DNA from: Thraustochytrium sp. TN22
Taxonomy: Eukaryota > Sar > Bigyra > Thraustochytrida > Thraustochytriidae
Length of the DNA: 64,000 bases
Direction: 5' to 3'
Assembly (NCBI GenBank): GCA_013306675.1
Contig: JABLUY010000132.1
Location: forward strand, 37,436-101,435
Every line of letters begins with the position of its first letter. Positions within the stretch are counted from its first letter, which is position 1. The position numbers and the translations under genes were made by a program. This document shows, one piece after another, positions 1-7,603 of this stretch. A model generated the notes under the pieces. That model was not told the origin of the DNA. It searched no databases and saw only the letters and a list, made by a program, of their open reading frames with translations.

Positions 1-321
1 CCTCGCCCGCCCACACGTTGCGCTTCGGCTCCTGCTTGCCCACGTCCAGCACGAAGAGCACCGCCTCCGTCAGCAGCACGATGCGGTGGAACTTTTTCGC
101 CGACTTGTCATCCTCCTCGCCCTCCTGCACGATCTCCGCCGCCGCCTCGTAGTACCTCAGCGAGTCATACACCCCGTCTCCCAGCGCCTGCTCGCCCGTC
201 CTGCGTCAGCCATCGTCTTTCGCGCCCTCGCAGTCCCTTCCCAACCTACCCTGCGGAACCGGCCCGGGTCCACGAACCTGCCCTTGCGCACGCTCCTGCC
301 CTGGTCCTCCGCGCGCAGCAT
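1..321 (-). CDS. 5' end of an unidentified gene leaving the window (probably spliced)
   Basis: Read on the minus strand, bases 1 to about 200 give a convincing coding stretch with YYEAAAEIVQEGEEDDKSA and then LLTEAVLFVLDVGKQEP, open to the window edge. The frame hits a stop just upstream, next to an acceptor-like ctgacgcag near 205-214. A short upstream exon starting at an ATG whose first base is 321 (MLRAEDQGRSV) can be joined in frame through a donor near 250-275. Two donor/acceptor combinations fit, so the junction is uncertain. I do not recognise the family. It is divergent to the sulfotransferase gene at 929, with about 600 bp between the starts. The coding nature of bases 1-200 is likely; the first exon is inference. 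Confidence 0.5.
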
Positions 322-928
322 CGCCCATCCGCGCGCCTCGCGACCTCCGACTGTGCAGCACTTCCTCAGACGGTCGCTCTCTCAGGCTGTGCCAGTGCGC
401 CGCGGACTCGAAGACCGTGACCGCCGGTGTCCGTTAGACCAGTTGCGGCCCGAGGTGGGATCGATCCGCCCGGCCGGCCTGGCGCCCGCCCAGGACCGGG
501 CCTTCCTGCCTCGGGCCGCGCCGCTTCGGGGCGCCGCGCCGCCCGCCCGCGGAGCCCGCGAGCGGCGCGCGCCGGCGCCCGGCCGCCTCGAAGCGGGCGC
601 GCCCTGCGCCGCACCGCCGCCGCCACTGCCGGGGCCACCCGGAAGAGCACCCGGAAAGCGTCCCATCGCCAGTGGCAGCGCCGGTGGCCGCGGCGGGCGC
701 GTGCCGAACGGCGGCGGCGGCGGCGACCAGTACGAGTTCGAGGCGGCGGAGCGGAGCCCGCGCCGGGCGACCTGGACGGCCGGGCGGCTTGGCGCGGCGC
801 GGCTTGGCGCGGCGCGGCTGCGCGCGGCTCGGCGCGGCGCGGCGTGGGGCGGGCCCTGGGCGCTGGGCGGCGCGAGCCGGCGCGAGAGGCGGTGGGACGC
901 GGGACACAACGGCGACGCGGGCGCCGAC
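322..928. promoter_or_regulatory. GC-rich intergenic region between two divergent genes
   Basis: This stretch is very GC-rich, with a degenerate (ggcgcggcgcggctt)-type short repeat at about 785-845 and one GCCAGTGGC motif at 668-676. No conserved coding signal is seen on either strand; the long open frames here are low-complexity Ala/Arg/Pro/Gly translations. Confidence 0.4.
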
Positions 929-2467
929 ATGGGCGGCGGGGAGAAGGAGGACGCGGCGCGCGGCAAGGAGGCGGCAAGGAGGCGCTGCGAGGTGAGCGTG
1001 GACGACGTGCGCAGGTGCCTGCAAGACAGGGGCGTGAGGAGGGAGCTGAGGAGCTGGAGGTGGCTGGTCATCTACGCGCTGGTGACCGCGTATGCGGCGG
1101 TCTTTGTGACGATGGAGCCGCCCACGCGCGTCTGGGAGCGGCTCTTCATGCCGGTCGGCGTCGCGTTGCAGACAGATCCGAGCCAGCGCGTTCAGGAGCT
1201 GCTCGTGGCTGACCGCGGAGTGCTCGCAGAGGAAGAGCAGGAGGAGGAAGAGGCGGCGGAGGCGGCGACGGCGAAGGTGGCGGAAGAGACGTCCGAGCTC
1301 GCGAGCGCGTCACCGGCGTTGCGATTGCCTAACGAGGATGCGATCGCGGCATTGGCTCCGCCCAAGGAGGAGAAGGAGGAGGAGGAGATGCCCGTAGTGG
1401 TCAAGTCGCTCTTCCAGGTGGCGGCCGACGCGCCTTGCCGGCAGCGGAGCGCCAGGGCCGCAGCGGATGAGCTGCGGCAGCTCACCGCGGAGCTGGACGG
1501 CGCATCTATTCCACTCGTGTTGGGCGGAATTGGCGACTCAGGCACGCGCGCTGTGGCGTATCTCGTGACTCAGCTAGGCGTGTGGATGGGCAAGTTCGGC
1601 ACGACGGTAAAGAAGGACTCCCGCGACTCGCGTCTCTTCATCAACGGCTTTCGCACGGAGACTTGCGGCCCGCACGGCGACGTAGTGCAAGATGTAGTGA
1701 AGTCCTACGTGTTCTACAGCAGGTCGATCGAGTCTTGCAGCTCTCTCGCGTATGAGCGCGGCTGCGTGGGCGATGACCTGATCTGGGAGCAGGGCGTGCA
1801 GTGGACCGCTGCGCTCTTCCGCGCGCTGCTCGCGCAGACGCGCGAGTACACAGCCAAGAGCGCGTACGCCACGATGCACCCGTTTGGACTCTGGGGCTTC
1901 AAGCACCCGCGCGTTTCCTTCGTGCTGCCGTACGTGCAGCACGTGCTGCAGAGCAACTTCAAGTACGTGCACATCACGCGTGACGGCCGCGACATTGCCG
2001 CAGGCGACAACCACTACTTCTTCAACTCCATATGCAGGCGTTACCACACCGAGCACTCGCCGCTGTGTCACGAATCCTTTGCGAACAGGATCGAGCTCTG
2101 GAGCAGGCTCAATCTCGACATTCTCGCATGGGGCCGGGCGCACTTGCGACCGGAGAACTTCCTCATCGTGCGCATCGAGGACTTTGTCCTGGGCGACACT
2201 GACTGTTTCTGGCGCCTGTCCAACTTCACCGGCACGTCGGAGAAGCGCGCCGCCGACACCATCCCGCGCAGCGTCCGCCTCTACACGGTCAAGCACAGCC
2301 GGTACTTTGGCCTCAAGTACGCGGAGAAGCAGCGTGCTGACTTCACTGCTGCGGTGCAGGCCAACCCGATCGTGACGCGCGCCTACCGGGCGCTTGGCTA
2401 CGGCGCCGACCCGTGGAAGCCCACGGGCCCGTGTACTGCTCTGCCTACCTTTGGTTTTGACGTCTGA
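929..2467 (+). CDS. Type II membrane sulfotransferase-like protein
   Basis: 512 residues. A basic N-terminus precedes one transmembrane segment at about 44-62, so a type II Golgi-like topology is inferred. An acidic low-complexity stem follows at about 100-150. The catalytic region holds LGGIGDSGTRAVAYL near 199, resembling the PAPS 5'-phosphosulfate loop, and HITRDGRDIAAG near 349, resembling the 3'-phosphate-binding motif of sulfotransferases. The family transfers sulfate from PAPS to glycans, proteins or small molecules; the substrate cannot be told. The frame is open from base 86, but those upstream codons are GC-rich low complexity, so I start at the ATG at 929 just before the charged N-terminus. 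Cysteines in the catalytic domain fit a lumenal location. Confidence 0.75.
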   Translation: MGGGEKEDAARGKEAARRRCEVSVDDVRRCLQDRGVRRELRSWRWLVIYALVTAYAAVFVTMEPPTRVWERLFMPVGVALQTDPSQRVQELLVADRGVLAEEEQEEEEAAEAATAKVAEETSELASASPALRLPNEDAIAALAPPKEEKEEEEMPVVVKSLFQVAADAPCRQRSARAAADELRQLTAELDGASIPLVLGGIGDSGTRAVAYLVTQLGVWMGKFGTTVKKDSRDSRLFINGFRTETCGPHGDVVQDVVKSYVFYSRSIESCSSLAYERGCVGDDLIWEQGVQWTAALFRALLAQTREYTAKSAYATMHPFGLWGFKHPRVSFVLPYVQHVLQSNFKYVHITRDGRDIAAGDNHYFFNSICRRYHTEHSPLCHESFANRIELWSRLNLDILAWGRAHLRPENFLIVRIEDFVLGDTDCFWRLSNFTGTSEKRAADTIPRSVRLYTVKHSRYFGLKYAEKQRADFTAAVQANPIVTRAYRALGYGADPWKPTGPCTALPTFGFDV

Positions 2468-2621
2468 TCGTGCCGGCGCGCCCCAGTGCCGGACGCGCAG
2501 TCTGACGCAACGACGAGAGCGAACATGAATGGAACTTGACCTCCAAGGACCCCCCTCATCTCTAGACAAAACGATTCTGGGTTTGTCCAAGGCGGCTTCT
2601 CTTCTGGGATTCTGAATCAAG

Positions 2622-2645
2622 CAAAAGGATCCTCGGATCCTTTTG
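2622..2645. repeat. Perfect inverted repeat, 11-bp arms, 2-bp loop
   Basis: CAAAAGGATCC (2622-2632), TC, then GGATCCTTTTG (2635-2645) form a near-perfect palindrome about 155 bp downstream of the sulfotransferase stop codon. It could form a hairpin at the transcript end or be a binding site. Its location in a 3' flank favours a 3'-end role, but that is inference. Confidence 0.6.
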
Positions 2646-2795
2646 TGGTGGTCTGGTCGCTGGGCGGCCAGGAACGCCCAAGATCAGGAACAGACACCCC
2701 CCCAAAAAGTCAAACATTTCTCTCTTTGGCGACGATAAAGCAGTCGCAGTCGCGGCAGGTAGTTAAGATCATGGACCTCCCAGATCGATCTCTAG

Positions 2796-2918
2796 CTAGC
2801 TAGAGTAAGTGTCCTGAGAGGTTGACTTGAAAGAGTAGGCGTTGGAGAGCTGCGTGGAGAAGTTGCGCAGTTCGTCGGCCATGATCGTCCTGCCAAACGC
2901 TTGTTCACCGATGGCCAT
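2796..2918 (-). CDS. Possible short ORF or last exon, unknown
   Basis: 40 codons beginning MAIGEQAFGRTIMADELRN and ending in TAG. The composition (N, F, Y, Q, T) is unlike the Ala/Arg/Gly-rich shadow frames of this GC-rich DNA. The frame is open for about 28 further codons upstream before a stop, so it may be the last exon of a spliced gene. Its role is unknown, and chance cannot be excluded at this length. Confidence 0.25.
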   Translation of the reverse strand: MAIGEQAFGRTIMADELRNFSTQLSNAYSFKSTSQDTYSS

Positions 2919-3146
2919 GGCGTCAATCACCGGGTTGTGTTGTGAAAGTAACGGTGTGGCGCACCGCCAAAGAAGAGCATCGACGCTCGCGTTGCGCCGC
3001 CATCACACACGGGCTTGATTTCCCGACGCGAACAGCTCCGTAGCTGTTCAACTGTTGGCGTTGGTTGACCTCGACGACGTGGGACGCCCGCCGCCCGGCG
3101 CCGCGATCAAAGGCGACCGTCCACAGTCTCCGAAAGAACGAGATCC

Positions 3147-4079
3147 ATGACGCCTGAAGAGGCCTCGCGCGCGCGCCAAGAGGTGGCGGCGCGCGGGCTG
3201 ACGCTCGTGCGCGCCGGCGTACTTGGGCCGGACGAACTGGCGCGCGTCGTGCGGCTCGTGGGCGGGGACGCGGCCATGGCGATGGACCTCAAGGGCGGCA
3301 AGGCGGCGGCGCGCCTCGGGCCGCGGCGCGAGGGCCAGGTCGAGGGCTACCCGCGCATGCGCAGGCTGGGCAACGTGGAGGGCGCGCTTTTGTGCGAGAC
3401 GGGCGCGGAGTGGCACATGGACGGCCTGGAGCGTTGGACGGCGCTGTACTGCGTGCGGGCGCCGAGACGCGGCGGCGGCGACACGCTCTTCGCATGGCCG
3501 CACGACATGCTGGCTCGCATGCGGCCCGACACAAGGGCCTTGGCGAGCACGCTGCAATGCCGGTTCGGTGACCGCTTCGTCTCGGGCCGCCGGAGCACGT
3601 CAGCGGAGGATGCGCGGCACGGCTTCCGCATGAGCCCACTGGGGACGCGCATCGCACGCGCCGCGCAGTCGCGCTCCGCCCCGCACGAGCCACAGCGCGA
3701 CTACGTGCTACCGCTGGTACGCCGCGACGCGGAGGGCCGCGTTGTGGGCCTCACGGTGGACATGCGGCACTTTTTGCACTTTGAGGGCATGGACGTGGAC
3801 ACCTCTCGAGATCTCCTTGAGCGCATCCTGCACGAGGGCCTCGGCCCGACCAAAGTCGGACCTGTAGACCCGCACACGCTCCTGGCGCGCGCCGACGAGA
3901 TCGACTTTGACGAGCGCGCCGTGTACCGCCACCGGTGGCGCGCAGGTGACCTCTTGTTGTGGGACAACGACCGCGTCATCCATTCGCCCACGTGCACGGC
4001 GGCATACACGGGCGAGACTGGCTCACGCGAGATGTTGCAGGTGATCTTTCGCCCGGCGGCCAGCCGTGCGCGCGCTTGA
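3147..4079 (+). CDS. TauD/TfdA-like Fe(II)/2-oxoglutarate dioxygenase
   Basis: 310 residues, the usual length for the TauD/TfdA family. The metal triad is visible: H90 and D92 in EWHMDG and a distal H279 in DRVIHSPT. An Arg in QVIFRP near residue 303 would bind the 2-oxoglutarate carboxylate. Such enzymes couple oxidative decarboxylation of 2-oxoglutarate to hydroxylation of a small substrate, classically taurine or chlorophenoxyacids; the substrate here is unknown. No targeting peptide is obvious. The start chosen is the first ATG of the frame. The family is widespread in bacteria and fungi, so a bacterial origin is possible but not shown. Confidence 0.85.
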   Translation: MTPEEASRARQEVAARGLTLVRAGVLGPDELARVVRLVGGDAAMAMDLKGGKAAARLGPRREGQVEGYPRMRRLGNVEGALLCETGAEWHMDGLERWTALYCVRAPRRGGGDTLFAWPHDMLARMRPDTRALASTLQCRFGDRFVSGRRSTSAEDARHGFRMSPLGTRIARAAQSRSAPHEPQRDYVLPLVRRDAEGRVVGLTVDMRHFLHFEGMDVDTSRDLLERILHEGLGPTKVGPVDPHTLLARADEIDFDERAVYRHRWRAGDLLLWDNDRVIHSPTCTAAYTGETGSREMLQVIFRPAASRARA

Positions 4080-4201
4080 GGCTAGGAAGGAGCCAAGAGC
4101 AAGGTGTCTGGCTCCAGTGTAGAAGAGCTACCAGTTGCTCAATTTTGACGCGCGGATGGATGCCGGCCTTCTTCTTGGCCTTCTTAGCTTGGGCCAGTCA
4201 G

Positions 4202-5398
4202 TCAGCCACGGGCGGCGTTGTCGCGCAGACCGGCGGCCGCATCGTTCGCGTAGAAGCGGAACATGTGAAGGAGTGCGGCGTTGTCAAGGCGCGAGAGGTA
4301 GTCCTCCGGGAGCCGGCCGTGCGCGTCAACCGCAGAGGGGTCGGCGCCGCGCGCGAGAAGGTCAAGCGCGAGCGGGTCGACGTTCTGGGCAAAGCAGGCA
4401 ACGTGCAGCGGCGTGCGGCCGGTCCAGTCATAGACTGTGACCGGTATCCCGAGTTCGTCGAGCGTGGACATGAGGTGCATGTAGCAGTCGAAGGCGAGCG
4501 AGCCGTTGGCTGCGCACTCGACGACGACGTGTGGTGTGGTCTGCTGTGCATAGGCGGCCTCGTCGGCGTCGGCGTGCTCGAGTAGGTGGCGCAGCAAGTG
4601 GTCCGCGGTGTCTGCGTGACCGTTCTCGAGCGCCTTGAAGATGGCAAGCGCCTGCAGCGTGCAGCCGCGCTCGCAGAGCAGGCGGCAGAGCTTCTCGGAG
4701 CCGGCCCGTGCAGCGAGCAAGAGGATGCCGTGCGAGGCCGTGTCATCGGCGTCCTGACAGCGCGCGTCGTCCTCGGGCGCGAGCGCCGTGTCGCGCGGCA
4801 GCGCCTCGAGACAAAGGAGCGCGGCGCGCTCGTAGGCTTTGCGCAGTGCCGGGGCGGTCGGTTCTGTCTCGGCGACGAGCGCGAGCTGCTCGGCCGCGAG
4901 GCGCAGCGGGCTTGGGCTGGCCTGGAACTGCGGCGCGGCATCGGACTTCTTCACGAGGGCGGCAAGCGCGTCCGGGTGGCCGGCGAGCGCGGCGGCCTGC
5001 GCGAAATTGAGCCTGGCGCGGCCGCAGGTGAAGCACTCGTGCCTCGCGGCGGCCGCCCCGGCCGCCAGCGCGTCCTCAACGCTCAGCCAGAGGTCGCGCA
5101 GGCGGCCCTCGCGCAGAGAGACGTTGACGACGCGGTCCACCAGGCCGACGTGCAGCAGCTCCCAGACGCCGCAGCGCAGGCTGCGGAGCTCCAGGCGCGC
5201 CTCCTCCAGCACGTCGGCGTCCGCTGCCTTTCGCTCCAGCTCCTGCACGCGCCGCTCCAGCGCCTGCTCGCTCGGGACGACCACGGCGGGCGCCGCCGCC
5301 TTGCGCGTCTTGCCCTTCTTGCTGTTGGTGCCTCCTGAGGTCGCCGTCGCGACCGCCGCGGCGTTCGCGCCGGCGCCGGCGTCGCCGCCGGCCGCGCT

Positions 5399-5439
<41 letters not shown>

Positions 5440-5452
5440 CTGCGGCGGGCAT
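4202..5452 (-). CDS. Ankyrin-repeat protein with N-terminal RG tract
   Basis: 416 residues from the ATG at 5452. The N-terminus has a GRGRGRGRGRG tract, then a Lys-rich patch and a short coiled coil (about 60-85, EQALERRVQELERKAADAD). The rest is helical with ankyrin-like pairs. The clearest is near the C-terminus (DWTGRTPLHVACFAQNVDPL then LDLLARGADPSAVDAHGRLP). Ankyrin repeats are binding platforms, so the partner is unknown. The frame stays open to 6136, and an in-frame ATG at 5569 would add 39 residues and overlap the start of the divergent gene at 5568. The RG-tract start is preferred because upstream residues look non-coding. Confidence 0.75.
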
Positions 5453-5567
5453 GGCGGCGCGAGAGATGCCGAGCGCGAGGTTCGGGTTCTGCGCCTCGGG
5501 CTGCTCGTTGGCGCGCTCGCTGCACGAGCAGAGCTGCAACGCGCGAGAGGAGGACCCGCGCGCGGCC

Positions 5568-6431
5568 ATGGCGGAGCACGCGGCGGCGGGCGTGGGCGCC
5601 GGCCTGGTGGCCGCGGCCTGGCTGTGCTTCACGGCGCACGTGCGGGCGCGCGAGCGCGTGCGGCGGCTGCGGCAGGCGCTCGACCATGGCGTGCGGACGA
5701 GCGAGCAGCTGGGCGAGGCGGACGTGGGCGAGCTGCGCGTGGTGCAGGGCCCGGCGCACGCGCGCACGCGCCTGGAGGGCGTGCCGGAGCTGGTCGGCAA
5801 GCTGTCCGGGCGGCCGTGCGTCGCCTTCGTGGTCAGCAAGGTGCGCCTGGCGGACGAGCAGCGCGGGGAGTCGTCGCGGCGGCGCGCCAAGCAGCGCGGC
5901 GGCGAGGAGGAGCAGACCAAGAAGAGTAGCAGCAGCAGCGTGCGCGTCAAGGAGCATCTCGTCGAGCGCGACGTGGACCAGCTCGAGGTCGTGGAGCTCA
6001 CGCAGGCGCGCGGGGGCGCGCCGCGCCTTGCGCTCGAGCTGCACGGCGTCTCGCTCACCGACGGCCGCTCCTTTGTGCGCCTCGAGAACTCCACCGAGGT
6101 CTTTTCGGAGCCAGCCTCCAGCTCCAACCCGCGCACTGTCGGCTTTACCAGCCGCGAATTGCTCCTGCCGCTCGACGCCGAGCTCTGGGCCTACGGTGTC
6201 GTGCGGCGCGCGCCCTCCGGCGACGGCTATTACCTGCGCCCGCTCGACGACGGCTCCACCGTCTTCGTCGGCAACCGCTCGCACCGCCAGAGTCTCGACT
6301 TTCTCTCCTTCACCTCTTCCTCCTGGCTCGTCGCCAGTGCATGCTGCGCCGCTGCCGGCATCGCGCTGCTCACTAGCCACCTCCTCGAGGGCGCCTCCGC
6401 CTTGCACGACTGGTACGATGGCTACGTCTGA
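5568..6431 (+). CDS. GIDE/MUL1-like two-pass membrane protein lacking RING
   Basis: 287 residues. A hydrophobic segment sits at about 4-22 and a second near the C-terminus (about 250-275). Between them is a region resembling the GIDE/BAM domain of mitochondrial E3 ligase MUL1 and plant SP1/SPL2: a buried V..GVPELVGKLSGRPC start, a basic insert, then the GFTSRELLLPLDAELWAYGV block and a final HRQSLDFLSF before TM2. MUL1 carries a cytosolic RING after TM2. Here the protein ends directly after it, so ligase activity is not expected unless a partner supplies it. Organelle outer-membrane location is inferred. The start ATG lies in CCATGG, which also contains an ATG on the minus strand in frame with the ankyrin gene. 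Confidence 0.6.
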   Translation: MAEHAAAGVGAGLVAAAWLCFTAHVRARERVRRLRQALDHGVRTSEQLGEADVGELRVVQGPAHARTRLEGVPELVGKLSGRPCVAFVVSKVRLADEQRGESSRRRAKQRGGEEEQTKKSSSSSVRVKEHLVERDVDQLEVVELTQARGGAPRLALELHGVSLTDGRSFVRLENSTEVFSEPASSSNPRTVGFTSRELLLPLDAELWAYGVVRRAPSGDGYYLRPLDDGSTVFVGNRSHRQSLDFLSFTSSSWLVASACCAAAGIALLTSHLLEGASALHDWYDGYV

Positions 6432-7297
6432 ATCCTGCCTGAAGCAATGGCGCGCCGTCCTATGTCACGCATCATCGAGCAGCACCGCCGTCGCAAGAGA
6501 CAGTCTCGGCTCCAGTGTCCGTCAGACCAGCCGGCTCCAGTGTCAGACGATCTTCTTTCCCCCCTCCTGTCAACAACAACGAGTCTTGGCTTGCCCTGAC
6601 CTTGATGAGCCACGCCGGCCAGCACCGCAACTTGCTGCTGCGGCTGCGATCCTCCCGCAGAACCCGCGTTGCCTTGCCGAAGCCCGCGCGCTCAGGCTGT
6701 GGACCCTGGCACCAACTCGTGGTGGTGGTACGGGTGGCACCATCGCCGCCTCACCGAGGACCGACCAGCCGCAGCCCGCGGGCCGTCCTGCGGACCTGCG
6801 GAGACGCCTCGCCTCGCCTCACAGGCACAGGCCGAGGCAGCACCTCCGGGGACCTCCGTCGCCTCCTCGTCTTCGTGCATGTCCTCGTCCTCGTGGCCGC
6901 CCTCCTCCTTTTCCTCCTCCTCCTCCGCCTCCTCCTCCTCCTCCTCCTCCTCCTCCTCCTCCTCCTCCTCCTCCTTCTCCTCCTCCTCCTCGCCGGCCTC
7001 GCGGTCCCCGCCCTCGTCCCTGGTCGCCGCCAGCGAGCGCGACGGCGCGTACGAGCGCGGCGTGGGCGCCGGCACGCTCGCCGCGCGCGGGCGCGGCGCG
7101 GGCGCAGAGCTGCAAAAGGGCGGCGCGCGAGGGCGGCGCGCGGCGGGCGGCGGCGGCGGGCTGCGCGGCTGGCGCGGCGCGGCGCGGCGAGGCGAGGCGG
7201 GGCGCGGCTGGCGGCGCGGCGGTTGGGGCCAGCGCCGAGTAGTAGCCGGCGGGCTACCCGGCGCAGAGCGCGAACGGCGGCGGCGGCGGCGCGGCGC

Positions 7298-7334
<37 letters not shown>

Positions 7335-7603
7335 GCGCGCAGCGGCCCGCGGCAGGCGGCGGCGGCGGCGGCGGCCAGGCCGAGCGAGACGCGCAGGCGG
7401 CGGGGAGCCGGGCTCGCAGGAGCGCAGGGCGCGCGGCGGCAGGCAGGCAGGCAGGCAGGCAGGCAGGCCCAGCGGCGCGCGCGCTCGCGGCGCGGCGCCG
7501 CGAGGCAGTGCATGCGTACGGGAGGACGCAGCGGCAGCTGAAGGCGGCGTCGTCGCCTGCCGCGGGAGCGGCGGGCGTTGCGGCGCCGGCGGGCAAGGAG
7601 AAG
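6432..7603. other. Low-complexity intergenic region upstream of the TTL gene
   Basis: 1.17 kb without a convincing gene. It holds two copies of a ctccagtgtc-containing segment (about 6511-6521 and 6535-6545), a long CTC/TCC tract (about 6896-6990), GGC tracts (about 7265-7335) and a CAGG tract (7440-7468). The frame of the downstream gene is open through most of it, but the translation is pure Leu/Arg/Ala low complexity. Confidence 0.6.
6896..6990. repeat. (CTC)n microsatellite
   Basis: A nearly uninterrupted run of cct/ctc triplets about 95 bases long, in the presumed 5' flank of the TTL-family gene. It gives open frames on both strands (poly-Ser, poly-Leu, poly-Glu) that should not be taken as genes. 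Confidence 0.85.

Larger units (their letters stand above)
2468..3146. other. Intergenic region with a 24-bp palindrome and a possible short ORF
   Basis: No large gene is seen in these 679 bases. They hold the inverted repeat at 2622-2645, a (ctag)n cluster at about 2792-2803 and the short minus-strand ORF at 2796-2918, both annotated separately. Confidence 0.5.

Noticed and set aside
86-928. Upstream extension of the sulfotransferase frame
   Set aside because: Open but Pro/Arg/Ala/Gly-rich, and it overlaps better coding signal on the opposite strand at bases 1-200. The ATG at 929 fits the membrane-anchor start.
6515-7603. Upstream extension of the TTL frame (363 codons)
   Set aside because: It consists of CTC, GGC and CAGG microsatellites translated as Leu/Arg/Ala runs. 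There is no conserved feature before the basic head at 7604.
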